Below, piece after piece: positions 31,074 to 40,300 of a stretch of DNA of 46,528 bases (position 1 is the stretch's first letter; every line of letters starts with the position of its first letter). This DNA is from Streptomyces iconiensis (lineage in GTDB: Bacteria; Actinomycetota; Actinomycetes; Streptomycetales; Streptomycetaceae): contig NZ_JANCPR020000063.1 in assembly GCF_028657195.3 (NCBI RefSeq), positions 1-46,528 on the forward strand, read 5' to 3'. The notes under the pieces are model-generated. The model saw nothing but the letters and a program-made list of their open reading frames with translations. It was not told the origin of the DNA and searched no databases. The position numbers were made by a program, and so were the translations under genes.

Positions 31074-32666
31074 ATGGCACAAGGCGATCCGACGACCGGC
31101 GGTCCCGCCAGAACTCCCGCACGGCGCGCGGTGCTGCGGGGCTCGCTCGGCGCGAGCGCAGCGCTGTCCCTGCCGCTGCTGACCTCGGCCGCTCCGGCGC
31201 AGGCGCTGCGCGGGCGGCCCGCGGCGAACTGGGGCGTGCAGGCCGGGGACGTGACCACCTCGTCCGGGCTGGTGTGGGCGCGCGCCGACCGCAGGGCCCG
31301 GATGGTGGTGGAGACCGCGGCGACCGAGTCGTTCCGCCGCCCCACGCGCTGGCACGGTCCCGTCGTCGGCCCTGACACGGACTTCACGGGGCGTACGCAA
31401 CTGCGGGGGCTGCCGCCGGGCGAGCAGATCCACTACCGCGTGACGCTGGCCGACCCCGACGACCCCAGGCGTACCGGCGAGCCGGTGTACGGCACGTTCC
31501 GTACGGCGCCCGAACGGCGGCGCGGGGTGCGGTTCCTGTGGTCGGGCGATCTGGCGGGCCAAGGCTGGGGCATCAACCCCGACCGCGGCGGCTACCCGAT
31601 CTTCGAGGAGATGCGGCGCCTGGACCCGGACTTCTTCCTCAACAGCGGGGACACCATCTACGCCGACTCGCCGATCGTGGAGAAGGTCGAGCTGCCGAAC
31701 GGCGAGACCTGGCGGAACGTCACCACGGAGGAGAAGTCGAAGGTCGCCGAGACCCTCGGGGAGTTCCGGGGCAACTTCCGCTACAACCTGCTGGACGAGA
31801 AGCTGCGTACGTTTAACGCACAGGTGCCGTGGATCGTGCAGTGGGACGACCACGAGGTGCTCAACAACTGGTACCCGGGCGAGATCCTGGACGACGCCAG
31901 ATACACCGTGAAGGACGTGGACACGCTCGCGGCCCGTTCCCTGCGTGCCTTCAGCGAGTACTTCCCCATCAGCACCCTGCCGCCCAAGGACGAGGACGGA
32001 CGCGTCTACCGCGTGGTGCGCCACGGGCCGCTGCTGGACGTGTTCGTGCTGGACATGCGCTCCTACAGGAACGCCAACTCGCCCGGCCGCCAGGCGGACG
32101 ACGAGCAGGGCATCCTGGGCGAGCGGCAGCTGACGTGGCTGAAGCGCGAGTTGTCGCGCTCGCGTGCCGTATGGAAGGTGATCGCCTCCGACATGCCGCT
32201 GGGCCTGGTCGTGCCCGACGGCAAGACGGACTTCGAGGCGGTGGCGCAGGGCGACCCGGGGGCGCCGCTGGGCCGCGAGCTGCAGATCGCCGAGCTGCTG
32301 CGGCACATCAAGCGGCGGAAGATCACCGGCACCGTGTGGTTCACCACGGACGTGCACCACACCTGCGCGCAGCGCTACGACCCGGACAGGGCGGGCTTCA
32401 AGGACTTCGCGCCGTTCTGGGAGTTCGTCTCGGGGCCGATGAACGCGGGCGGGTTCGGCGCGCTGAAGCTGGACGGCACCTTCGGGCCGGACCAGCGCTT
32501 CCTGAAGGCCCCGACGCGCGCGAACACACCGCCGTCGGAGGGCGGACAGTACTTCGGCCAGGTCGACATCGACGGCGGGACAGGAGAGCTGACGGTGAGG
32601 CTGCGTGAGGAGGGCGGGGCCGTCCTGTTCACACAGACGCTGCAGCCCGGCCGCGTGGGGCAGTGA
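31074..32666 (+). CDS. phoD: Alkaline phosphatase D, Tat-exported
   Basis: A 530-residue secreted phosphodiesterase/phosphatase of the PhoD family that releases phosphate from esters outside the cell. The N-terminus has a twin-arginine signal (ARRAVLRGSLGAS, then SAALSLPLLTSAAPAQA). A PhoD_N beta-sandwich follows (about 50-145), then the metallophosphatase core with SGDTIYAD, WIVQWDDHEVLNNW and TDVHHTCAQRY as metal ligands. ATG 31074 follows AGGAGG (31061-31066). A PHO box upstream implies PhoP control. It provides phosphate scavenging alongside the phosphonate genes elsewhere in the window, although no PHO box was seen there. Confidence 0.93.
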   Translation: MAQGDPTTGGPARTPARRAVLRGSLGASAALSLPLLTSAAPAQALRGRPAANWGVQAGDVTTSSGLVWARADRRARMVVETAATESFRRPTRWHGPVVGPDTDFTGRTQLRGLPPGEQIHYRVTLADPDDPRRTGEPVYGTFRTAPERRRGVRFLWSGDLAGQGWGINPDRGGYPIFEEMRRLDPDFFLNSGDTIYADSPIVEKVELPNGETWRNVTTEEKSKVAETLGEFRGNFRYNLLDEKLRTFNAQVPWIVQWDDHEVLNNWYPGEILDDARYTVKDVDTLAARSLRAFSEYFPISTLPPKDEDGRVYRVVRHGPLLDVFVLDMRSYRNANSPGRQADDEQGILGERQLTWLKRELSRSRAVWKVIASDMPLGLVVPDGKTDFEAVAQGDPGAPLGRELQIAELLRHIKRRKITGTVWFTTDVHHTCAQRYDPDRAGFKDFAPFWEFVSGPMNAGGFGALKLDGTFGPDQRFLKAPTRANTPPSEGGQYFGQVDIDGGTGELTVRLREEGGAVLFTQTLQPGRVGQ

Positions 32667-32689
32667 TCCGGCGCGGTGACCTTCTGCGG

Positions 32690-32695
32690 GATACT
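32690..32695 (+). promoter_or_regulatory. -10 box GATACT for leaderless DUF1990 gene
   Basis: GATACT ends 8 nt before GTG 32704 and there is no ribosome site in between, as in the leaderless starts of the SGNH and purB genes. Confidence 0.4.
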
Positions 32696-32703
32696 CGGCG
32701 ACC

Positions 32704-33252
32704 GTGACGCCCCCACCCTCGCGCGAAACCGCCCTCACCTACACGCCCGTCGGGGCCACGGCGGGCGGTGTCACACCGCCCGGCTTCGGCGGGCTGTGCG
32801 CCCGTACCCGTCTCGGCACGGGCGACGCGGTCTTCCGTGCGGCCTCGGAAGCGCTGATGACCTGGCGCATGCACCGCCGCATGGGCGTACGCGTCACCAC
32901 AGGTGCGCCGCGCGCCGCACCGGGTGCGGAGGTCACGGTGGGGCTCGGCGTGGGTCCTTTCCGGATGAAGGGGCCCTGCCGGGTGGTGTGGACGGTCGAG
33001 GAGGAACGCGAGACGGGCTGGGCCTACGGCACGCTCCCCGGGCATCCGGCCGTCGGTGAGGAAGCGTTCCTGGTACGGGCGGAGGACGACGGCTCCGTAT
33101 GGCTGACGGTGACGGCGTACAGCAGACCGGGCACCTGGTTCCTGCGCGCCGCGGGACCGCTGATGCGCCTCTTCCAGCGGGCCTACGCGCGGCGCTGCGG
33201 GCAGGTGCTGCGCCGGATGGTGGCGGGCGCGGGTACGTCGGCCGGGAGGTGA
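32704..33252 (+). CDS. DUF1990 family protein
   Basis: A 182-residue protein of the DUF1990 (YndB-like) family. Characteristic parts are LTYTPVGAT near residue 10, the GDAVFRAASEALMTWRMHRRMGV helix-strand region (about 40-62) and RVVWTVEEERETGWAYGTLPGHPAVGEEAFLV (about 98-130), ending with TAYSRPGTWFLRAAGPLMRLFQRAYARRCGQVL. The function of the family is unknown; it has been linked to a lipid- or ligand-binding fold. It begins 37 nt after phoD; GTG 32704 follows a leaderless-type -10. Confidence 0.85.
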   Translation: MTPPPSRETALTYTPVGATAGGVTPPGFGGLCARTRLGTGDAVFRAASEALMTWRMHRRMGVRVTTGAPRAAPGAEVTVGLGVGPFRMKGPCRVVWTVEEERETGWAYGTLPGHPAVGEEAFLVRAEDDGSVWLTVTAYSRPGTWFLRAAGPLMRLFQRAYARRCGQVLRRMVAGAGTSAGR

Positions 33253-33310
33253 GGCGCAGCGGCGTCACCAACCGGGAGGCGCGGGTGTCACCAAGCGAGG
33301 CACGCTGAGC
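33253..33310. repeat. Imperfect GTCACCAA direct repeats
   Basis: GTCACCAACCGGGAGGC (33264-33280) and GTCACCAAGCGAGGC (33288-33302) recur in the gap after the DUF1990 gene, followed by a third partial GACGAGGCGAGG. Significance unknown. Confidence 0.4.
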
Positions 33311-33450
33311 GTCTTGAAGCGACGGGCGCAGAACATGACGAGGCGAGGGGCGTAAAGGTGGGAATCGGGCGTTGGGCGCCAGATCCACTCTTAACTCACC
33401 GGTCACACCTCGTTCGTGATCGCGCAACGCCTGTCCTGGAGGGTGGTCGC

Positions 33451-34812
33451 ATGGCTGACAACTCCCCGCACGGGAAGCACCACCACTGGCGTCGCGACCT
33501 GGTCGAACTGGCCGCGCTGTTCACCGCGGTCACGGTCGCCGACACCGTCGCCAAGACGGTGGTGAACGCGCCCGACGGCCCCGTCACGCTGGTGCTGTGC
33601 GCCGCGGCGCTCGCGGGTACGGCCGGCTGGCACACCTGGTGGGCACGGCGGCACACGCACGCCCCTCCCCCGGCGCCCGAGCGCGTCCCGCCAGGGCCCG
33701 ACGGCGGCGGCGACGCCGACGCGCGAGCGGGAGCCGGGGCAGGGGCAGGGGCGGAGGCGGAGGAGCCGCACGGCGGGACGGCGCTGTGGCGGATGCGCGC
33801 GACCGTACGGGAGCAGCCCGGCTCTCTCGCGCGGCTGTGCACCGCACTGGCCGGCGGCCGGGTGGACATCCTGGCCCTGCAGACCCACCCGCTCGGCGAG
33901 GCGACCGTGGACGAGTTCCTGCTGCGTGCTCCCGCTTCGCTGGACCCGCGCTCCCTGGCGCTGCTGGTGACCGGGGCTGGCGGCTACGACACCTGGACGG
34001 AGCGTGCCGACGCGCACGACCTGGTGGACACCCCGACCCGGGTGCTGGGCCTGGCCACCCGTACGGCACTGGACACGGCGGAACTGCCGCTCGCGCTGCG
34101 GCGGTTGCTCGGCCGCTGCGCCATCCGTTCCGTACCGGGCACGGCCCCGGCCGAGGGCACACTGGAGGGGACCGTACTGCGGCTGCCTGACCCCGCCGGA
34201 GGTGAGATCGTGGTGGAGCGGCCCCAACTGGCCTTCACACCGACCGAGTTCGCACGTGCCCGCGCCCTGGTCGAACTGGACACGCGGCTCGGGCAGCGGA
34301 CGCCGCGCGGCAAGGACGCGCTGACCCTGCCCGAAGGGCCCTCGCTGACCCTCAGGCGGGCCGGTGTCGAAGACCTGGACGCGGCCCTCGCCATGCACGC
34401 ACGCTGCTCCAAGGAGAGCCTCGCGCTGCGTTACCACGGGCCCGTGGGGGACGCGGACCGCTATCTGCGGCACCTGCTCTCGCCCCGGTTCGGGCGCACC
34501 CTCGCCGTGGAGACGGCCTCGGGCAAGCTGGTCGCGCTCGGCCATCTGCTGTGGGACGGCGAGGAGACGGAGGCGGCGCTGCTGGTGGAGGACGCGTGGC
34601 AGCAGCGCGGTCTCGGCGGCGAGCTGCTGCGGAGGCTGACGGCGCTGGCCCGCGAGGCGCGCTGCGAGAGCGTCTACGCGGTCACGCAGGCGTCCAACAC
34701 CGGCATGGTCGCGGCGATGCGCGGCCTGGGCCTCCCGCTGGACTACCAGGTGGAAGAGGGCACGCTCGTCGTCACGGCCTCGCTGGCCCCCGTCGAGGTC
34801 ACCTCACCCTGA
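33451..34812 (+). CDS. Membrane-associated ACT-GNAT fusion protein
   Basis: A 453-residue fusion. An N-terminal hydrophobic region (about 17-65; ELAALFTAVTVADTV and LVLCAAALAGTAGWHTWW) is likely membrane-associated. An Ala/Gly/Glu linker follows, then an ACT-like regulatory domain (about 112-180; VREQPGSLARLCTALAGGRVDILALQTHP) and a C-terminal GNAT acetyltransferase (about 303-445; acetyl-CoA loop QQRGLGGELLRRL, and TQASNTGMVAAMRGLGLPLDY). ACT domains bind amino acids, so acetylation may be amino-acid controlled, as in some protein lysine acetyltransferases (inference). ATG 33451 follows GGAGGGTGG; the frame is open further upstream to 33358 without coding features. Confidence 0.82.
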   Translation: MADNSPHGKHHHWRRDLVELAALFTAVTVADTVAKTVVNAPDGPVTLVLCAAALAGTAGWHTWWARRHTHAPPPAPERVPPGPDGGGDADARAGAGAGAGAEAEEPHGGTALWRMRATVREQPGSLARLCTALAGGRVDILALQTHPLGEATVDEFLLRAPASLDPRSLALLVTGAGGYDTWTERADAHDLVDTPTRVLGLATRTALDTAELPLALRRLLGRCAIRSVPGTAPAEGTLEGTVLRLPDPAGGEIVVERPQLAFTPTEFARARALVELDTRLGQRTPRGKDALTLPEGPSLTLRRAGVEDLDAALAMHARCSKESLALRYHGPVGDADRYLRHLLSPRFGRTLAVETASGKLVALGHLLWDGEETEAALLVEDAWQQRGLGGELLRRLTALAREARCESVYAVTQASNTGMVAAMRGLGLPLDYQVEEGTLVVTASLAPVEVTSP

Positions 34813-34870
34813 CCCCTGCCGGGGTGCCCCGCGCCCCCGTATCCCCGTATCACCGTGCCCCATCCCGGCC

Positions 34871-34909
34871 CCGGTCCGCCGGGCGCGACGGCCCCGGCCG
34901 GCGGACCGG
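34871..34909. terminator. Terminator after ACT-GNAT gene
   Basis: CCGGTCCGCCGG (34871-34882) pairs perfectly with CCGGCGGACCGG (34898-34909), loop 15 nt. A second small stem, GGCGGC-GTGAT-GCCGCC (34908-34924), follows. Confidence 0.75.
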
Positions 34910-34992
34910 CGGCGTGATGCCGCCAGGCGGCGCAGAGCTGCCAAGCGGCAGTGATGCTGACGGGGGAGGCAGGTCCGTACGAGGATGGGCCC

Positions 34993-36744
34993 ATGTCCGA
35001 TGCAATGAATCCAGCGAACGCAGCGAACGCGGCACAGACGGCGAGCACAGCGCCGCTCCCGCGCCAGGTCGCCGACACCTATGTCGACGCGCTCGTCGCA
35101 CTCGACCCGATCACCGGCACCTACCTCGGCGTGCCCGAGAGCCACGGCAAGCTGCCCGACTACTCCCCCGCCGGCCAGGAGGCGCTGGCGGTGCTCAACC
35201 GCACCACCCTGGAGGAGCTGACGGCCGCCGAGACGCGTCCGGGAGGCGACAGCGCGGCCGAGCGGCGCTGCGCGCGGCTGCTGCGTGAGCGGCTGACGGC
35301 CGAACTGGCCGTGCACGAGGAAGAAGAGGGCCTGCGGTCCGTCAGCAACCTCAGCTCCCCCGCGCACTCGGCGCGCGGCATCCTGTCCGTGATGCCGTCG
35401 GAGACCGAGGACGACTGGCGTGCCGTCGCCTCGCGGCTGCGCGCCATGCCCGTGGCCATGGAGGGGTACCGCGCCTCGCTCGAAGAGGGCCTGACCAGGG
35501 GACTCTTCGCCGGTCCCCGCCAGGTTTCCACGGTGCTTGAGCAGTTCGCCGAGTGGCTGGGCGAGACCGCAGAGGGCGGCGGCCCCGGCAGCGGGCGCAG
35601 CTGGTTCGCCGACTTCACCGCGCAGGGGCCCGAGGCGCTGCGCGGGGAGCTGGAGGGCGCGGCGGCCGACGCGGCCCGCGCCATCGCCGGGCTGCGTGAC
35701 TGGATGCGGGACGTGTACGCGCCGGGCATCGCCGGCGCCCCCGAGACCGTGGGCCGCGAGCGCTACGCGCTCTGGTCGCGTTACTGGAACGGCACGGACC
35801 TGGACCTGGAGGAGGCGTACGCTTACGGCTGGTCGGAGTTCCACCGGCTGCTGGCCGAGATGCGCACCGAGGCGGAGAAGATCCTGCCCGGCGCGGAGAC
35901 GCCCTGGGAGGCGCTGCGCCACCTGGACACGCACGGCGAGGCCATCGAGGGTGTCGAGGCGGTACGCGAGTGGCTCCAGGGCGTGATGGACCAGGCCATC
36001 GCGGAGCTGGACGGCACGCACTTCGAACTGGCCGATGAGGTCAGGCAGGTGGAGGCCCGTATCGCTCCGCCCGGCAGCGCGGCTGCCCCGTACTACACGC
36101 AGCCTTCGCTGGACTTCTCCCGCCCGGGACGCACCTGGCTGCCGACCATGGGCGAGACCCGTTTCCCCGTCTACGACCTGGTGAGCACGTGGTACCACGA
36201 GGGCGTGCCGGGGCACCATCTCCAGCTCGCGCAGTGGACGTACGTCGCCGACCAGCTCTCCCGCTACCAGACGACGGTGGGCATGGTCAGCGCCAACGCC
36301 GAGGGCTGGGCGCTGTACGCGGAGCGGCTGATGGACGAGCTGGGCTTCCTGACGACGGCCGAGCGGCGGCTGGGCTACCTGGACGCGCAGATGATGCGCG
36401 CGGTCCGGGTGATCGTCGACATCGGGATGCACCTGGAGCTGGAGATCCCCGCGGATTCGCCGTTCCACCCGGGCGAGCGCTGGACGCCGGAGCTTGCGCA
36501 GCAGTTCTTCGGGCTGCACAGCGGGCGGCCGGCCGACTTCGTGGAGAGCGAACTGGTCCGCTACCTGGGCATGCCGGGACAGGCGATCGGCTACAAGCTG
36601 GGCGAACGCGCCTGGCTCAAGGGCCGGGCCGCCGCGCGGCAGGCACACGGCGACGCGTTCGACGCGAAGGCATGGCACATGGCGGCACTGTCGCTGGGCT
36701 CCCTGGGCCTGGACGACCTGGAGGCCGAACTGTCCGCGCTGTGA
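34993..36744 (+). CDS. DUF885 family protein, predicted zinc metallopeptidase
   Basis: A 583-residue DUF885 protein. The zinc-binding motif is H402-E403-G-V-P-G-H408 in STWYHEGVPGHHLQLAQ, the HExxPGH form typical of this family, with a downstream Glu in SANAEGWALYAERLMDELG as likely third ligand. The remainder is alpha-helical. Family members are cytoplasmic carboxypeptidase-like enzymes; the substrate is unknown. ATG 34993 follows GAGGATGGG; an upstream in-frame ATG at 34951 has no ribosome site. The stop codon overlaps the first unit of a 29-bp repeat array. Confidence 0.88.
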   Translation: MSDAMNPANAANAAQTASTAPLPRQVADTYVDALVALDPITGTYLGVPESHGKLPDYSPAGQEALAVLNRTTLEELTAAETRPGGDSAAERRCARLLRERLTAELAVHEEEEGLRSVSNLSSPAHSARGILSVMPSETEDDWRAVASRLRAMPVAMEGYRASLEEGLTRGLFAGPRQVSTVLEQFAEWLGETAEGGGPGSGRSWFADFTAQGPEALRGELEGAAADAARAIAGLRDWMRDVYAPGIAGAPETVGRERYALWSRYWNGTDLDLEEAYAYGWSEFHRLLAEMRTEAEKILPGAETPWEALRHLDTHGEAIEGVEAVREWLQGVMDQAIAELDGTHFELADEVRQVEARIAPPGSAAAPYYTQPSLDFSRPGRTWLPTMGETRFPVYDLVSTWYHEGVPGHHLQLAQWTYVADQLSRYQTTVGMVSANAEGWALYAERLMDELGFLTTAERRLGYLDAQMMRAVRVIVDIGMHLELEIPADSPFHPGERWTPELAQQFFGLHSGRPADFVESELVRYLGMPGQAIGYKLGERAWLKGRAAARQAHGDAFDAKAWHMAALSLGSLGLDDLEAELSAL

Positions 36745-36858
36745 CCCGCGTTCCGCGTACGCGGTGACGGCGACCCACAGGACCCGTACGCGGTGACTGC
36801 GAGCCGCGATCCCCGTACGCGGGGCCTGTGACCCGCAATCCCCGTACGCGGCAAGGGG
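36743..36858. repeat. Four 29-bp tandem repeats with CCGTACGCGG cores
   Basis: Units at 36743-36771, 36772-36800, 36801-36829 and 36830-36858 are exactly 29 bp each. All hold CGTACGCGG at the same offset (36756, 36785, 36814, 36843) and start GA(C/G)CC. The first unit begins in the TGA of the DUF885 gene; its core is the palindrome CCGCGTACGCGG. There are no unique spacers, so it is not a CRISPR. Confidence 0.85.
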
Positions 36859-36860
36859 AC

Positions 36861-36916
36861 CGGGGTGCCCGGCGCCGTCGCTGGGCACCCCGGCCCGCCG
36901 GCCGGTCGGCGGGCCG
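36861..36916. terminator. Double bidirectional terminator
   Basis: CGGGGTGCCC (36861-36870) pairs with GGGCACCCCG (36883-36892), loop 12; then CGGCCCGCCG (36891-36900) pairs with CGGCGGGCCG (36907-36916), loop 6. Both stems are 10 bp and perfect. They lie between the convergent DUF885 and secreted-protein genes. Confidence 0.8.
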
Positions 36917-36922
36917 GGCCGG

Positions 36923-37252
36923 TCAGGCGCGGCAGCTTCGGCCGGTTTCCCAGGCCAGGGTCGTCTGGTAGACGTTGTCGCCGATCCTGGTCAGCCTGCG
37001 CGCGGGCGCGCAGCGCGTGTGTTCACCCTGCACGCTGTCGCGGACCTTGATCTCACGGTCCTGGCCGCTGCAACTGAGCCAGTACGGCTGGTAGTTGGCG
37101 TCGTTGTAGCCGCAGTAGAACTGCTGCGCGCCGGGAGGTGCGGGCGCCTGCGCCGCGGTCGCGGTGCCCGCGGTGACCGCGGGAACACCGAGCACGCCGA
37201 CGACGGCGCCGGCCGCGGCGGCTAAGGCAGCGAGTCGTGCCCTTCGTCGCAT
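36923..37252 (-). CDS. Small secreted cysteine-containing protein
   Basis: A 109-residue exported protein of unknown function. The signal peptide is MRRRARLAALAAAAGAVVGV..., ending near ATAAQA. The mature part of about 70 residues has four Cys (FYCGYND, YWLSCSGQD, HTRCAPARR, GRSCRA), suggesting two disulfides, and is Tyr-rich in QFYCGYNDANYQPYW. ATG 37252 is fixed by CCAGGAGG on the minus strand. An AT-rich inverted repeat directly abuts this ribosome site, so expression is probably controlled there. No family was recognised with confidence. Confidence 0.75.
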   Translation of the reverse strand: MRRRARLAALAAAAGAVVGVLGVPAVTAGTATAAQAPAPPGAQQFYCGYNDANYQPYWLSCSGQDREIKVRDSVQGEHTRCAPARRLTRIGDNVYQTTLAWETGRSCRA

Positions 37253-37262
37253 GGGGGGACCT

Positions 37263-37290
37263 CCTGGTTCAGTTTTGAATTTGAACCAGG
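37263..37290. promoter_or_regulatory. AT-rich 28-bp inverted repeat abutting a ribosome site
   Basis: Arms CCTGGTTCA (37263-37271) and TGAACCAGG (37282-37290) are perfect 9-bp complements around a 10-nt AT-rich core. On the minus-strand mRNA the stem ends in the AGG of the ribosome site of the secreted protein. Operator or RNA switch are both possible. Confidence 0.55.
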
Positions 37291-37352
37291 ACGATAGGCC
37301 CCGCCTGCCACTCCGGCAAGCGCCGTGCCGCACCCGGTCCTGGCGGGGCCCT

Positions 37353-40300
37353 TCAGTCGTCGGCCGGGGTGTCGTGATGGCGCAGCGCCGAGCCGGCGCG
37401 CGACTTGGTGACCTCCAGCTGCGCGGGAACCCGTCGGCGCAGATCGGCGACGTGGCTGACGATGCCGACGCAGCGGTCACGCTCGCGCAGCCCGTCGAGG
37501 ACGTCCAGGACCTCGTCCAGCGTCTGTTCGTCCAGGCTGCCGAAGCCCTCGTCGATGAACAGGGTCTCCAGCCGGGTACCGCCCGCCTCGTCGGTCACCA
37601 CGTCGGCGAGGCCGAGCGCGAGCGCGAGGGAGGCGAAGAACGTCTCGCCCCCCGAGAGCGTCGCGGTGTCCCGCTCGGCGCCCGTCCAGGAGTCCACGAC
37701 GTGCAGCCCGAGCCCCGATCTGCCGCGCCCACCCGCGCGTTCGTCGGAGTGCACGAGCGTGTAGCGGCCTCCTGACATCCGCGCGAGGCGTGCCGAGGCG
37801 GCGGCTGCGACCTGTTCGAGCCGGGCGGCGAGCACATAGGACTCCAGGCGCATCCGGCGCTCGTTCTCCGCCGACGTACCCGCCGTGAGCCCGGCCAGCC
37901 TGGCCACTCCCTCGTAGCGGGCCCGCAGCGGAGCGAGGCGCAGGGCGCGGTCCACGGCCTCGCGGCCGAGCGCGTCCAGCGCCTCGGTGGCGGAGCGCGC
38001 GGCGTCGAGCGCCGAGTTCGCAGCGCGCAGCCGGCGTTCGGCTGCCTCCCTTTCGCGGTCAGCGTCCTCGGGTTCGGCGGCAGGAAGCGCGGCTGCTGCG
38101 GCGAGCGCCGGGTCCTCCAACTCCGCTGCCACGGCAGCTTCTTCGGCCTGCCACCCCTCCAGCCGTTCGCGCAGCGCCCGCTGTTCGTCCTCGGGCAGTA
38201 CGGCCTCGACGGCCTCCTCCGGGGTGTCGAAGCGTGCCTGGTACGCGGCGTCGGCGAGGCGCGCGTCGGCGTCCTTGAGGCGGGTGGCCGCTGCCTCGGC
38301 CGCCTGGGCCGTCTCGGCCGCCGTGGCCAGGAAGCCGACGCGGCGCTCCAGTTCGGCGGCGCGTGCCGCGACGGAAGGGGCCTCGCCGCGCGCCCTGTCC
38401 AGGCGCTCGGTGAGTGCGGTGCGTTCCCGTACGAGCGCTTCGCGGTGCGAGGTGCGCGCCGCTGTGCGGCGGTCGGCTTCCTGGCGCAGGGCGAGCCGCT
38501 CCGCGTGTTCGCGCTCGGCTCCGGCGAGCGCCTCGCGAGCCTCGTGGGTACGGGCAGCCTGGGCGTGTGCCGCTGCGTGTGCCTCTTCGAGCGTGGAGAC
38601 GGCCGCAGCGAGCGCGTCGGTGCTCTCGCCGCCGGAGGCGTCCTCGGCCACCGTGTGGGACTCACGCAGTGCGGCGAGGTCCCGTTCGGCCGACTCCCTT
38701 TCCTTTCCCGCTCGCTGGGAAGCGGCGAGCGCCTCCTCCTCGGCGGCGCGGTCCACGTGCCCCGCCTCGGCGCGCGCGGGTGCGGGGTGCTCGGCCGAGC
38801 CGCACACCGCGCACGGCTCTCCTGCGGTGAGACCCGCGGCCAGCTCGGCCGCGATGCCGCGCAGGCGGCGCTCGCGCAGGTCGAGCCAGCGCCGGTCCGC
38901 CTCGTTGGCCTCGCTTCTGGCCTCCTGCCACCGCTCCTCGGCCTCGCGGACCTCATGGGCGAGCTGCTCACGGCGGCGTGCCGCGTCCAGGCGCGCGCGT
39001 GCGGGGGCCAGTTCGCCGGCCAGCCGCTCGGCGTCGGTGGCGGCCTGCTGTGCGTCCTCGACCGTGCGCTGGAGTGTGCGCCGCCTGTCCTCCCAGCCCG
39101 CCAGCCACTCCCCCGCCTCGTCGGACGCCTCCTCGTCGGCGCGTGACTCGGCGTCCAGGGCGAGCAGTTCACGGTCGATGGCGGTGGCGCGGGGTTCCTC
39201 CTCGCGGGCTGCCCGGAGCGCGCCCAGCTCCTGGCGCATCGCGCGCTCCAGCTCGGACAGGCGCCCCGGTCCGGCCTGTGTGAGGGTGCCGGGCAGCATC
39301 GCGCGTGCGCGCCCTTCGGCCTCGCACGCACTCGTGTGCTCGGCGTGTGCCGAGCGCCGCAGGTCCAGCGCGGGGGCCACGGCCTCGGCCGCGTGCGCGC
39401 GCTCCAGCCGCCACCGCAGGCGGTCGCGCTCTCCAGCGCGTTCGGCCAGCTCCTCGGCGCGGCGCCTGGCGCGCGCGAACCGCTCCTGCGCGCGGGCGAG
39501 TTCGCGTACGTCCTCCAGTTCCCGCGCGGCCTTCTCGTGGTGCTCACCTGCCGTACGGGCGGCGAGCCCCGCGTAGGTGCGGCGCTCCCGCGCGTACACC
39601 CGGGCCTGGGCGGCCCAGGCGAGCACGGCGTCGGCGAGGCCGGGCTCGCCCGGAGCGAGGCGCGCGGAGCCGGGCTCCCGGGAAGCGGCCCGTCCCGCGC
39701 GGGCTGCGGGCTCCGTGCCGCCCCCGCGCTCTGCTCGCGCCGCTGCCGCTCCGCCTCCCCGGCCGCGCTGTGCGGGCAGCTCCTCCTTGGCCCCTCCGGG
39801 TCCCTCGCCCAGCTCGGACGCTTCCCCCGCCGCCTGCCGCATACGGTGCGCGAGGGTGAGCAACCGCTCGTCGGCGACCGCCACTTCGTGCTGCGCTTCC
39901 TTGCGCATGCGGGTCAGCTCGTCCTCCACGGCCGCGAACCTGCCGGTGTCGAAGAGCCGTCCGAGGAGTTTGGCGCGGTCCTCGGCCCCGGAGCGCAGGA
40001 AGCGCGCGAAGTCGCCCTGGGGCAGCAGCACCACCTGGCAGAACTGGTCGCGGCTCATGCCGAGCGCCTGGCCGATCTCCTCGCCGATCTCCTGGTGGGA
40101 GCGGCTGAGCGGCTGCCACGCCGCGCTCTGCTGGTCCCATTCGCGCAGCTCGCAGTGCGCGCGCTCGCGGGTGAGCCCGGTGCCGCGCGCCTTGGGGCGG
40201 AGCTGTTCGGGAGCGCGGGTGATCTCCAGCCTGCGGCCGGCGACGGTGAGATCGAGCGTGACGCTGGTACGGATGTGCGACTCGGCGTGGTCGCTGCGCA

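Noticed and set aside
36743..36858. CRISPR-like array
   Set aside because: The 29-bp units adjoin directly with no unique spacers and no cas genes are nearby.
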